A stretch of DNA of 64,000 nucleotides from Plantago major (Eukaryota; Streptophyta; Magnoliopsida; Lamiales; Plantaginaceae), in contig CM048844.1 of assembly GCA_026545765.1 (NCBI GenBank), positions 59,616,932 to 59,680,931 of the forward strand, in the 5' to 3' direction. Made by a program: the position numbers and the translations under genes. This document shows, one piece after another, positions 12,343-23,539 of the stretch. Positions within the stretch are counted from its first letter, which is position 1. Each line of letters opens with the position of its first letter. The notes below the pieces were generated by a model. That model did not search any database, was not told where the DNA came from, and worked only from the letters and a program-made list of their open reading frames with translations.

Positions 12343-14060
12343 TAGTTTCATGTTGGGTGGTGAAGCTCTGGATGTTGTTGTCTCATGAGTTATTTATTTT
12401 GTCATTTATGTTGTATGTCGCTCTCCATGCTGGATTTGACTTCCTAGTACTTTCTGTCATTCGTATTTGAACATTGTTGTTCGTATTACCCTCGTAGGGT
12501 TGGATCGGTTATGTATGTTTATTGTGGCTTTGGATTTTATTTTGTGTTGTTCCTGGGATGTCTCAAGCCGCATAGGCTGCGGGATATTTATGTCTCGTAT
12601 TTGGACTCGTGTGATAGTTGCAACAATCATAATCTCAAATACATAAGTATTCGACTAAAATTATCATACATGAATAAGGTATCTCAAAGTAGTGAATAAC
12701 ACATGAAGTTAAAAATGCATTGTTCTTAGATTTTATACTAAAACGTAATTCATGATGGAGAATCAGACATATTCATAAATCATGCATCATGCAGTCATGC
12801 TCGTCTTAGAAGTCTAATTTGAGTGAAACATACCAAGCTAACCTCTAAACGACGCGCTTGGCACTGTTGGACTCTGTATACTAGGTTTGTCCCCCAGTTT
12901 AAGCTCTAGTCCAGAGGAGTAGTGCTTGAACTATTATCGTGTTCGTCCGCCTACTTCGTCGAATTAGTGCCACGCCGGGTCGGTCAGACATCTATGTATG
13001 TCAGCTTGTCGTTGTGTGCCATGCTACGCCAGTCGGATGGCTGTGTTAGTCAGCTTGCAATTGGGCGCCATGCTACGCCAGTCGGATGGCTGTGTCGATC
13101 GACTTACTGGCGCCATGCTACATGATCGGATGGTGTCGATCGGCTTGCAATTGGGCGCCATGCCTGTCTGTCAGACGGCTGGCTTTGTGGAGTTCATCCT
13201 GTGTCCTAACGGTAGAATTCAGTGATGGACCCTCTTGGAGAGGGGAGGCCTTTAACCGTCCTGCCTAGTCGGGTTAGTTGACCGACTAGCCTCTGGTCAG
13301 GTCGGTTGTGATAGAGAGAAATCAATCTCAAAATGGCGACTTTGGTTCATACCTTGGAATACAAATGGTGTGGCAGCATGTCATGCTCGTCTGTTTACTT
13401 TTGTTGGCAACTAAATTCGATAAATCGATTGAGACTGTTGGAATAAGCAGAGAACTCTTGTCTGCCTGTTAACAAGTGGATGGAGCTGACATTCTTTGTA
13501 TGGTAGTGATCATCAATTTTGAAAGGCTTCCACTTGTCTAAACCATGGAACTGTTTTTGGCGCATCTCATGGATTAAGCAAGTGCAAGCCAATCAAAATA
13601 GATGTGAGTCCATGTGTTTTTGTTCTCATCCTGGTGGATGGTTGGTTTTGTTGGGCATAATGTTTTGGATGATCACCTGGAAGTGAGATGTACCGCGTGG
13701 GCATTACTTCAATCGTGCTCATGATGTGTCAGCCTGCAACATGAGTGGAATCGATCCTCTTGTAAAGGTTGGGGGGGGGGTGGAATCGATCCTCTTGTCA
13801 GGTCGGCTGATTGTAGTGAGAAATCAATCTCATGGGTATAAGTTGTTGTACCTTCACCGATGATATGTATGCCCATGCTGTTGTGTGACTTGTGAGCATC
13901 AAGGACTGGAGACTAGTTGTATGTCTCATGCTCCTGCAAGACGTTTATGGGGGTGGGGTGGGGCGTTTACCCGAACTGCCAGTTGGGTTAGATAACCGAC
14001 TTGCCCCTGGTCAGTTTGGGGTGTTTTCAACAAAGGATCAACCTCGAAAGAACAAGTGTA
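12343..14060. other. Gypsy-2 spacer between antisense gene and integrase
   Basis: No gene supported. It contains the tandem array at 12971-13190. It also has three diverged copies of a block with CTGGTCAG...TGTGATAGAGAGAAATC at about 13250-13335, 13768-13840 and 13955-14045, the word GGAATCGATCCTCTTGT twice (13749 and 13782), and a run of G at 13770. This is the shared 3' region of two convergent genes. Confidence 0.6.
12971..13190 (+). repeat. Tandem array, 45-49 bp unit, in Gypsy-2 spacer
   Basis: Units open with CCATGCTACGCCAGTCGGAT or variants at 13019, 13068, 13113 and 13158 (partial), with a weaker unit at 12971. Each carries GTCGGATGG and ends near TGGGCG. Amplified tandem repeats in the 3' untranslated region are known from Retand-type elements. 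Confidence 0.75.
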
Positions 14061-15720
14061 TCAAAAAAAGTACCTCTTTAGGTGGATGGCGTTCCAGTTG
14101 TTGGCTATCTGTCGTCCTTCCTTGGTTTCTAGCTTGTAGGCTCCGTTGCCTACTACCTTTGTGATTTTGTAAGGACCTTCCCAATTTGGTCCAAGCTTTC
14201 CAGCTCCTGTCTCCTTTGTGTTCTGGAATACCCTGCGTAAAACCCAATCGTCTTGCTTGAAGGTTCGTACGCGAATGTTCTTGTTGAAGTGTTGTGCAGC
14301 TTTCTGTTGGTAGGCGGGGCTCCGGATCATGGCTCTTTCTCTGAGCTCATCGACCAAGTCGAGCTCGTGTGCCAATTCTGTGTCGTTGGTCTGCTCGCTA
14401 GCCATTTTGTATCTTGCTGTGGGTAGTCCCACTTCTATGGGTATGACTGCTTCAGTTCCATATGTCATGCTGAATGGTGTTTCTCCAGTTGGAGTCCTTG
14501 GTGTGGTTCGGTACGACCATAGGACGCCTGGGAGTTCATCCGCCCATGCTCCTTTTGCTTGTTTTAGCCGTTTTTTGAGACTGTTCATGATAGTCTTGTT
14601 GGTCGACTTCGCTTGGGGATAGCGTGGAGTGGAAAATGTAAGCTTGATTCCCCATTCTTTGTAGAAATCTTGAAACTCATAGCTTATGAACTGGGAGCCA
14701 TTGTCTGTCACGATTTCGTAGGGGACTCCGTACCTGCAAATCACATGTTTCCAAATGAAATTTTTTACCTCTGTGTCACGGACTTGCTTGAAGGCTTCTG
14801 CTTCCACCCACTTGGTGAAGTAATCGATTACTGCTAGCATGTACACTCGTTGGCCTGGTGCAGTAGGTAGTTTCCCTACTGTCCATTCCCCATTTCATGA
14901 AAGGCCATGGAGCAATGGATGGGTGTAGATTCTCTGTTGGGAGATGGCTGATGTGTGAGTGTCTTTAGCATGAGTAACATCTTCTCACAAAGTTTAGAGC
15001 ATCAGTTCTCATAGTTGGCCAATAGTATCTGGTTTTTATTGCTCGGTGGGCAAGACTTCTGGCTCCAGAGTGGTTGCCACATTCTCCTGCTACCAACTCA
15101 GTCAGAACATGTCTGGCTTCATTATTAGTTACGCACCTGAGTAGGGGTCCTGAATAGGATCTCCTATAGAGTTGTCCATCGATGTAAAGCGGGCTGCCTT
15201 TTCCTTCACCCTCCTTGCCTCGCTTTTGTCTTCTGGAAGTTCTCCGTTTGACCAGTACAATGCTATTGGAGTCATCCAATTTGACTCAGTTTTTATATCA
15301 GCTACTGTCTGATTGGCGGGCTCACCCTTCCATGTTGCAGGCCATTGTACATACACCACAAGAATAGTCATTGGCACTGTGGTTTGGATGGCGGCTCCTA
15401 GGTTGGCAAGGGTGTCCACGTAACTGTTGTCCATCCTTGGCACCTGCGAAACGGAAAACTCCTCGAAGGAGGATTGCAGCTCCTTGGTTAACTGAAGATA
15501 GGCAGCCATCTTGGTGTCTCTGGTTTGGTATGAGCCTTGCAATTGGTTAACTACTAACTGTGAGTCCGACTGTACCTGAATGCTTTTTATGCCCATGTCC
15601 CGAGCTATGTTGAGGCCAATTATAAGCGCCTCATACTCAAACTCGTTGTTGGAATGTGTCCCCTTCTGGTGAGGTTAGGACTATGCCAAGTCCGCTTCCT
15701 TTGATGTTATTAGAACCCAT
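14061..15720 (-). pseudogene. pol: Gypsy-2 second RNase H and integrase (frameshifted)
   Basis: Right to left: the second RNase H (EFEYEALIIGL, then QSDSQLVVNQL near 15570, then MDNSYVDTLA), a frameshift near 15650 and another near 15190-15250, then the integrase zinc region (GECGNHSG...RRCYSC, to about 14965), then the core in one open frame 14846-14061. The core starts at YFTKWVEAEA and keeps D (VTDNGSQF). At the place of the family's GQVEATNKT it reads QAKSTNKT, so the residues around the catalytic Glu are lost. The segment before the core, with the first catalytic Asp, is disrupted between 14965 and 14846. Integrase here would join cDNA to host DNA, but this copy cannot. Confidence 0.85.
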
Positions 15721-15736
15721 CAACTGAGAGCTTCCA

Positions 15737-17029
15737 CTATAAAATGCTCTTCTCCTGCAAACAAAAAAATTCCTTCTCCGCTTGACCTAATTCTGTTGGG
15801 GTGAAGTCTGCTATGAAGTCTGCAAGTGCTTGAGACTTGATGGCTGTGCGGGGTTGGAAGGAGACGTCGTACTCGCTGAGCTCAACCGCCCATTTTGAGA
15901 GCCTACCAGAGACTGCAGGGTAAATAAATAGAGTCTCTCTGGCCTTGGGCTTTGATAGCACTGGAGGTGTGGTAAGGTAACGCTTGATTTGTTTTAAGGC
16001 ATCCTCACACTCGTCTGTCCACTGGAAATCTTTACTCTTCTGTAGAGTGTCAAAGAATGGATGAAACTTCTCGGAAGATTTGGGTATGAACCTACTGAGG
16101 GCTGCCAGCCCCCCAGTTAATTTCTGCACATCTTTAACACACTTGGGGGAAGGGATGTTAGCAATAGAACGAATTTGATCAGGGTTAGCCTCAATACCTC
16201 TTTGTGTGACTAAGTATCCAAGGAATTTCCCAGAGGAAACTCCAAAGGAGCACTTGGATGGGTTCAACTTCATGTTGTACCTGCGGAGAACTAAGAAGGC
16301 TTGGCGGAGATGGTTCAGGTGTTGGTCGGCGACCAGTGAATTGACTAACATTTCGTCAAGGTACACCTCCATGGTGTCCCCCAGCATGCTAGCGAACATG
16401 CGGTTGACCAGGCGTTGGTAAGTGGCTCCTGCATTCTTGAGTCCAAAGGGCATGACCTTGTAGCAGAAGGTCCCTCTTTCTGTGACGAAGGCTGTCTTCT
16501 CTTGATCTTCAGGGTGCATCAAAATCTGGTTGTAACCCGAAAAGGCGTCCATGAAGCTTAGAAGCTCATGTCCTGCTGTAGCATCCACTAGCATGTCTAT
16601 GTGTGGAAGTGGAAAAGAATCCTTTGGGCATGCTTTGTTGAGGTCAGTGACGTCTATGCACACTCGCCACTTGCCATTTTTCTTCTTTACTACCACAACG
16701 TTGGCTAACCAGTCTGGGTAATGTACTTTGCGAACTGATCCGATATCAAGCAAGTTTTGGACTTCTTCATTGATAACCTTGTTTCTTTCTGGAGTGAACT
16801 TCCTCCGTTTCTGTCTGACTGGTGGGTAATCTGGATCAACCTCAAGTCTGTGGGTGATAACCTCTGGGTCAACTCCTGTCATATCTGCATGTGACCAAGC
16901 AAAGCAATCATGATGAACTTTGAGAAATGTGATCAGTTGCTCTCTTAGCTCTGGCCTCAACCTTGCCCCAATCTGAACTTTGTGATCCGGATGGTTTGGG
17001 TGAATCTGAACTTCATCGAGCTCTTCCAT
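15737..17029 (-). pseudogene. pol: Gypsy-2 reverse transcriptase and first RNase H, catalytically dead
   Basis: One open frame with a full RT: PPVRQKRRKF, FPLPHIDMLVDA, FSGYNQI, MPFGLKNAGATYQ. The catalytic YVDD box reads YLDE (about 16365), losing the second aspartate. After RT the first RNase H is shortened: the frame jumps from FIYPAVS directly to GRLSKWAVELSEYD, missing the segment that in Gypsy-1 holds VLVRIQDN to VLDKPDQS. The deletion is in frame, of the order of 80-90 codons. The upstream end joins protease through an in-frame TAG at 17075-17077, so gag-pol was once a single frame here. Confidence 0.9.
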
Positions 17030-17074
17030 CCCAGGCTGGTCTGGGTCGATTGGGGGGTTGAGTTGCTGTAATTG

Positions 17075-18207
17075 CTATACCTCGGCTGCCTTCGGCTTCA
17101 AGGCTTCCATGTAACATGTCCTCGCATCACGCTGCTGGCCAAAAATCTCCTTCACCCCCCACTTGGTTGGAAAGCGAATCACCTGATGGTAGGTTGATGG
17201 CACCGCTTTCATCTCATGAATCCATGGCCTACCGAGGATGGCATTGTAGCTTGATGGGCTATCCACAATCAGGAACTTCGTTGTTAGGTTGACGCCTTCT
17301 GCATAGACAGGAAGGGTAACACTCCCAATAGTATACTTCCTTTCTCCGCTGAAGCCATATAGAGTTGTCGGCTGGCGAAGAATGGCAGTCTCATCTATGC
17401 CCATTTCTGTCAAAGCATCTAGAAAAATGCTGTTAGCAGAGCTCCCATTGTCAATGAGAACTCTCTTCGTAAGACAGTTTGCAATAAGAATTGAAATAAC
17501 TAAAGCATCGTCATGAGGACTGATTAGTTGCTTAGACTCTTGGTCTGAGAAGCTAATAGTCAGGTCAGACGAAGAGGTGTCTGATGCTCTGCGAGCATTG
17601 AGCTCAGGCCTTACCGTTTGCCTACTGTGGCGCTTTGCCGCAGAGTATGAGACACCACTGATCTCTGACCCCCCCCCCCCCCAAGAGATTACATTGATCA
17701 CCTTGTTGGTCTGAGGGGGCTCGGGCAGATCAGTGCCCTGCCGACTGGCGAGGGTCTTTTTACCTTTGTCAGAGAGGTACTCCGTCAAGTGCCCTCTCTT
17801 CAAGAGCTCGGCTACCTCCAATCGCAGGGAGATGCACTCTGCAATTGTATGACCATGGTCTGCATGAAACTCACACCACTTGCTGGAGTTTCTTTGATCT
17901 AGAGGTGTTCTGAGTTTTCCTGGCTATCTAACTCTGTCACCCATGCTTTTCATGACTGCTACACACTCCTCTGGTTCAATGTTGAGGGAGTAGCTCAGAG
18001 GTGGTGCTCGAGTTTCTGTCCTCCTTTGTTGGATTGGAGGGCGAGGTGGATTCGCAACAGGTCCATGTCTTCTCTCAGTTGGGTATGGCCTAGCATGATA
18101 GTCTGGAACCCTTCGTTCAACTCGTCTGTCAGGCTTGGGATCCTTGTGAACACTTTGGCTTGACATGTAAGGTCTGTTGGCGTCATCCTCCTCCCATTTG
18201 ATCTGAG
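17075..18207 (-). pseudogene. gag-pr: Gypsy-2 gag C-terminus and aspartic protease
   Basis: Continues gag from 49507 across the Copia-A insertion. It carries a Tat-type gag knuckle ([14 protein letters not shown], about 17870-17830), a linker with a poly-C run at 17668-17682 read as glycines, and a retropepsin domain with [10 protein letters not shown] (about 17460) and ILGRPW (about 17235). The active-site triplet is DNG instead of the usual DTG/DSG. An in-frame TAG at about 17924 separates the gag basic region from the knuckle; frames match on both sides, so it is a point-mutation stop. Confidence 0.8.
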
Positions 18208-18794
18208 CCCATTGTTAGGAATATCTGTTAGTATTTTGATCACTCATCACATGTTCTTATCTTAGCCAGAAAGGTGATTAAGTACTCTTGGTTCACTTGA
18301 ACATTGTAAAAGAGGAAATCACTGAGTATGATTAGTCTAGTAAATCTTGTATTAGGATTATAGGTCTCTGAGTGTAATTTTTATTTCCAGAAGACCATGA
18401 AGATCAATCCTAGCAATGGAGCTTTTCTGAAGATTAGAAGACTGAAGATTGCACAAGATTTATGAAGATATCAAGTTTTAGTCTAACTCAAAAAGACTAT
18501 GTCCTTAATCATTTCTTAAGTGTATTTACTTACTTTTAAAATATGATTCTGGACATATGACATCATGAGTATGGAGCATGCAAGCCATCAGAAAGGCTCA
18601 TGTATCCGTTGAAGACTACAGGACAAGAAATAGTACAAGTGCATTAATTGCATCGGTAGAAAAGCCGCTGAAGCACAGAGACAAGGACCCTGAGCACATG
18701 AGACAAGGACTTCTGAGTACTCATTTCAAGATAAGTATGGACTGAATTTTGAATTCTGTCTAACGGATATCATTCCAACAACTCTCAAATTCAT

Positions 18795-18807
18795 CTATAT
18801 ATATATC
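18795..18807 (+). promoter_or_regulatory. Copia-A LTR TATA box
   Basis: CTATATATATATC about 580 bp into the LTR, with the same box at 48678-48688 in the 3' LTR. It divides U3 from the R-U5 transcript start expected about 30 bp downstream. Confidence 0.6.
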
Positions 18808-19190
18808 ACACACTTAGATGCTGAGAAATACACCTTAGAACGCTCTATCTTGCAAACTTACCATCAAGCTAAGTATTCTCTCAAGCACTCAACTACCCTT
18901 TCTGAAAGCTTTCTGTTGCTCGAAGAATCACTAGTAGTTCTAAGTTGTCCTGAACCTTAACAAGAGATTGTTATTCGTGAAAGAGTTGAACTATCAGATA
19001 CCCTTTCTGAAGCTCATTCTCCAGAACGGACATCAATTACTTGGGTCAGTAAAGAGCAGACTGCCATCCACTGAACAAGTGTATTAAGTAGTCTTGTTCT
19101 ATTAAGCTCTCTGAAAACATAACTGAAAAGTTATACGAGAAGCCTCTCTGACAAACCTTATAACCAACACCATCAAGGCGTGGAGTAGAG

Positions 19191-19275
19191 GAAGTACTTG
19201 ATTTGGAAAATCAAGGAATCACTCCAAGGTTATCTGAGTAGAGGAAGTACTTAGCTCTAGGAACTGGGGAATAAC
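19191..19275 (+). repeat. Hairpin units in Copia-A 5' LTR
   Basis: Two consecutive units share the frame GGAAGTACTT, stem, 3-nt loop, stem, GGAATAACTC. Stem 1 is TTGATTT-gga-AAATCAA (19198-19214). Stem 2 is AGCTC-tag-GAACT (19253-19265); in the 3' LTR it is AGCTC-tag-GAGCT (49133-49145). The stems differ in sequence but keep pairing. Confidence 0.7.
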
Positions 19276-19648
19276 TCAGGGGGAACATTTGGTTGGGAAC
19301 CATTTGTTTAGGAATCTTAGAATAGGATTATTGTAAGGTGAACTCAATTATCTGTTCTAGTTAATTCTAGGTCTCAGAAAGACCGAAGTGGATTAGTTGG
19401 AGGATTACGCCACCTCCAGATACCACTATACTTGCTGTGTCATTTACCTTTTTGTATTTACATTTCAGCAAAGCACATACACATACTTATTGTTTCTGCA
19501 CTTACCTATCTTAAAGTCTTCCGCGCTCTGAATTTAAGTATCAGAAACCCCCAGGTTTCTGAGAAACTGTGTTTATCGACAAAAGTTTTAAAAGTCTATT
19601 CACCCCCCCCCCCCAGTCTTTTACTTTGCCGTTATCTGGACCAACAAG

Positions 19649-19660
19649 TGGTATCAGAGC
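19649..19660 (+). other. Copia-A primer binding site (tRNA-iMet)
   Basis: TGGTATCAGAGC two bases after the 5' LTR is the standard plant Ty1/copia primer site complementary to the 3' end of initiator tRNA-Met. Confidence 0.95.
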
Positions 19661-19763
19661 AGGAGGTTCACAAGCCTTCTGCACTGAACCTAGATCCCCA
19701 GATAGGTGAAGGAACTTTGTCCCTTTCTGAGGACTATATAATTTGTGTGTTAAGTGTGCAGGT

Positions 19764-21538
19764 ATGTCTCTGAGTGATGCACCCGTTCTGAAGCCAGAAA
19801 ACTACGAGAAATGGAAGAACAACATGATGCTCCATTTGGAGGCCATTAGTGATGAGATGATCTATGTCTTCAATGAAGGGCCTATCAAAATCAGACAACT
19901 CAAACAAGTTACTGAGGTGTCTGATGGAAGAAAAGCCTCAGACAAGGGAGATGGAAGCGAGGATGCGGCTGCTAGTGATAGTGGTCGTGTTGCTCGTGGA
20001 AGCATTATGTATGAAGACAAGCCAAGAGAGCTCTGAACATCTGAAGATGCCAAGAGACACAGATTGGATGGTCAAGCTCGTAATATCATCATCAGATCGA
20101 CACCTGAGCACATATAGTGTAAACTGTGGGGTGCTAAAACGGCGAAAGTTGCCTGGCAATTGATTGAAGAAATCTGTGCTGGAACTGAGAAAACCAAGGA
20201 AAACAAGTTCGAAGTTCTTAAATTGAAGTTCCAAAACTTTAACAAGGTCCCATTGAAACTCTGGAAGAACTTGATTTCAGGTTTACTACCCTTATGAGTG
20301 ATATGGCTGCACTTGGTGAAAACAACAGATACTCCCAGCCAGAAAAGATTAAGACTATTGTCAGAAGTCTCAATCATAACTGGGAGCACACTAAGTTCTT
20401 TTATTACAACCAAGGAATGCCAAATATTACTCCAGTAGAGCTCTTCTCTCATCTTTCTACTGTAGACTATGAGATAACTCAGAGAGATCAAACAGCTGAA
20501 AAGTTGCAAAGTGTTGCTCTAGTTTCTCAAGGTACTTCTGAAAAGAAGGATACCAAAGATGCATCTGAAGAAAATGATCTTGCAGTAAGACACATGAAGA
20601 AATTTGTGAGTCAAGAGATTGAGAGAAGAAAAGCTAAAGAAAAGCTGAAAAAGCATCTTGGCCCAAACTATCATCAGTACAAGAACATACAAATGAACAA
20701 CTCTCTGAACACCCCCATTCAGAAAGGTGTTAGTACTAAAGCTGCAGAAATAGGAAATGATATCTGCTTCTATTGTCAAAAGCCTGGTCACTTCAAGAGA
20801 GATTGTCCTACTTTAAACAAGCTCAAGACAGGTGACAAGAAGGACAAAAGAAATTTCAAGAGAAATCAAAGGGCCTTACTGACTGAAGAAAGGAAGAAGA
20901 TTCAAATTCAACTTGATTCTCTAGACATTGAGATGATTACAAGATGGAGATTCAGATGACTCAAACCTACCATCACCATAATTGTGTGGAATCACCCACG
21001 ATGTAATCGACTTCGGCCTTAAGAAGAATGAAATGTGTGGAGTTGCTGAGATTGATGGTCCAGACATCTCCAACATTGAAATGTGTCTTATGGATGATGA
21101 GGTAACTAACAATTCACAATTTCTGTACTATGAGAGTGACGATGGAATTGAGGATCTGGAGTTGGTCAAGAGTGAATTAGATCGTTATGAGAAAGAATTT
21201 CTGGAAGCACAATCCAAAACCAGAATTCTAGAGGAAAGCAAAGAAACTCTTGAAAAAGAGGTTTCTGAGCTAACCAGTATCGAGAACAAGAACGCTGAAA
21301 TAGCCTTTCGAAGCTCGGATATCCGAGAATGAAAATTCTCACAAACTAGCCTTGGATGAACTTAATGAGAAAATGATGAAGTCGCTTTACGAGAATGAAG
21401 AACTCAGAAAGAAAGAGCTATCCTTCCAATCTTATGCAAAGGCTAGTGACACTCTCACTGAGGTTCAATCCTATCTGAGAGACCCCTCTGAGAAAGGTGG
21501 ACTTGGACTTGATGAACAATCAAGTAATTCATCTCCTC
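19764..21538 (+). pseudogene. gag: Copia-A gag, N-terminal part
   Basis: Start ATG at 19764 (MSLSDAPVLKPENYEKW), the same start as in Copia-B. The order is an N-terminal gag domain, a UBN2/copia-type gag region, a CCHC knuckle CFYCQKPGHFKRDC (about 20764-20805), and a Sirevirus-style extended C-terminal coiled coil (DLELVKSELDRYEKEF, then the 21352-21538 part). Breaks: TGA at 20034, TAG at 20115, a 1-nt loss near 20246, a TGA at 20957 and a shift near 21330. Copia-B splits it at 21538. The reading frame continues at 37580 once Copia-B and one target copy are ignored. Confidence 0.85.
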
Positions 21539-23154
21539 TGTTGGTCCAGATAACGGCAAAGTAAAAGACTAGAAGGGGGGGGGGGGTGAATAGTCTTTTA
21601 AAACTTTTGTCGATAAAAACTATTTCTCAGATATCTGTGTAGATATCTGATACTTAGATTCAGAGCGCGGAAGACTTAAGATAGATAAGTGCAGAAACAG
21701 TTAAAGTGTGTGTGTGTGTGTGTTGCAGAAATGTAAGTACAGAAAAGTAAATAACACAGCAAGTATAGTGGTATCTGGGGGTGGCGTAATCCTCCAACTA
21801 ATCCACTTCGGTCTTCCAAAGACCTAGAATTCACTAGAATAGATAATTGAGGTCACCTTACAAAAATCCTATTCTAAGATTCCTTAAACAAATGGTTCCC
21901 AACCAAATGTTCCCCCTGAGTTGTTCCCCCCTAGCTTCCCAAGCTAAGTACTTCCTGTGCTCAATAACCTTGGAGTTATTCCTTAGTTTCTCAAACTAAG
22001 TACTTCCTGTACTCCACGCCAGTGATGGTGTTGGTTTTGGTTTGAGTTGTCAGATGAGCTTCTTTAATAACTTTTCAGTTAATCAGATAGCTCTGTGAAT
22101 CAAGTATACTTAATACACTTTTCAATGTATGGTATCTTGTTCTTTTTACTGACCCAAGTCTTAGATAAATGTTCTAGAGAATGAATCTCAGATACTTGAT
22201 CTTTCAATTCAACTCTTTCACAGATAGCTGTGCTTGTTTAGGATCAGGACACTTAGAACTTTAGTACTACTTAAGATCAGGAGCTTTGGTCGCAATAGAA
22301 AGCTTTGAGAGTAAGTAGTTTGCTTGAGAGATTAAGATATGTGTTCAGTGTAAGTTCTTCAGGTTGTATGGTGTGTCTACTCAAGCAGTCTAAGTGTTGA
22401 TATTTATAGATGAATTTGAGTGCCGTTTGAATAGTATCCGTTAGGCTTAAATCAAATTCAAACTATTGATATCTGTGTATAGTACTGTAGTAGGTTTGTC
22501 TTCTTCTTCAGAAGCTACCGTTGCTTTTGTTCAGACATCTCTGTCCATGCATTTAATGCATTGTACTATACTTTTGTCCTGTAGTGCCAACGGAACTATG
22601 CTTTGTATCAAAGACAACCTTGATCAGATTTCTCTGATTCTTTGCACGTTCTTATCTTTAACTTCAGATACCACTTTTATTGAAACAACTTTGTTTGCAA
22701 TATATATATTTCTTTTTCAGAAATGTGGTTAAAGCTCAAGGTATCTGAGAATAGATATCTGTGGACACTTTCCTTGTTTTCAGATAGACCTTTTATTTCT
22801 CAGATATCTCTTGTGAAACAGTTTGTTTAAAACTATTCGTGTCTTCAAGATATCGGCGGTATCTCTAAAAGCTTTCGATAATCTTCTTGATCTTCAAATC
22901 TTCAATGTCGTTGAACTTGTTCTGCTTGGATGTCTTCTTCTTGGTCTTCTCTTCATAAAATAAAAATTACATTTTGAGACCTATCATCCTATACAAGATT
23001 AGCTAGACTATCATACTTAGTGGGTTTCCTCTTTTACAATGTTCAAGTGAACCAAGAGTACTAATCACCTTTCTGAGACTAAGATAAGTCATCATGTTGT
23101 CGATCAAAATCTAAGCAGATATTTCTAACAAAATATCTAACAAATTTCCTAACA
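21539..23154 (-). repeat. Copia-B 3' LTR
   Basis: Pairs with 35912-37574. It lacks about 60 bp of the hairpin region present in the other LTR and differs in a patch at about 22851-22900. It holds a TG-dinucleotide run near 21706-21723, a G run at 21575-21586, and a TATA box (minus CTATAAATATC) near 22399-22409. Directly outside it (23155-23170) is the purine tract, read on the plus strand as AATTTCCCCTTTT. Confidence 0.93.
21931..22010 (-). repeat. Hairpin units in Copia-B 3' LTR
   Basis: Plus-strand reading: TAGCTT-ccc-AAGCTA at 21932-21946 and TTAGTTT-ctc-AAACTAA at 21983-21999. Each is followed by the palindrome AAGTACTT and preceded by ATTCC or TCCCC. Same module as in Copia-A, in the other orientation. 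Confidence 0.7.
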
Positions 23155-23539
23155 AATTTCCCCTTTTGATCACCAACGATGACTATCTGACCTATTACAA
23201 ATCTGGATGAGTGAACAATCCACCACTTAATCATTTCTTAAGATTTTTCAATTCATTCAATTAAGTGCAGAAAGTAAACATCAACCAAATCACAAGGTGT
23301 GATCTTTGCTGACAAGTTATCTTTTATAGAATACTATCTGAGAGTAAGTTCTTCAGATAAGTTACAAAGAAAGATTACAGATAACTTCAATACATAAAAC
23401 AAGTTTAGCTCAGTCAGCAAAAATACAAAAAAAAAAAAAATACATAGTAAATTAGGACAACAGGAGTAACCAAGCTCCAAGTAAACATCCTAATAGACTA
23501 GTCTTCAACTCTTCAAGTCTTCAACAGTATTTCTGTGGA
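23155..23539 (-). other. Copia-B 3' untranslated region and polypurine tract
   Basis: No gene seen. It starts with the purine tract next to the LTR, then AT-rich sequence with an A run at 23429-23441. It is homologous to 47800-48102 in Copia-A. Confidence 0.7.

Larger units (their letters stand above)
10345..18212 (-). mobile_element. Gypsy-2: Tat/Retand-like element, 3' segment (interrupted)
   Basis: Minus-strand Ty3/gypsy element. This segment holds, right to left, gag C-terminus, protease, RT, RNase H, integrase, spacer and an antisense (+) gene. It is cut on the left by Gypsy-1 at 10344 and on the right by Copia-A, whose target copy CCCAT is 18208-18212. The gag N-terminus, primer site and 5' LTR continue at 49507-51903. 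The 3' LTR lies left of Gypsy-1, outside the window. It is the oldest insertion in the nest. Confidence 0.85.
18213..19646 (+). repeat. Copia-A 5' LTR
   Basis: 1434 bp, TGTTAGG...CCAACA. It matches 48103-49501 over its length with scattered substitutions and indels (around 18655-18710 and 19540-19570), so the insertion is not recent. It holds a TATA box at 18795, hairpin units at 19191-19275, and a run of 12 C at 19603-19614. Confidence 0.95.

Noticed and set aside
13740..13800. Possible CRISPR-like short repeats
   Set aside because: Copies are adjacent, diverged and inside a plant retrotransposon spacer; no regular unique spacers.
22466..22732. Plus-strand frame of 88 codons, also present at 36878-37162
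   Set aside because: Both lie in the Copia-B LTRs at the same place, on the strand opposite to transcription; they repeat because the LTRs repeat.
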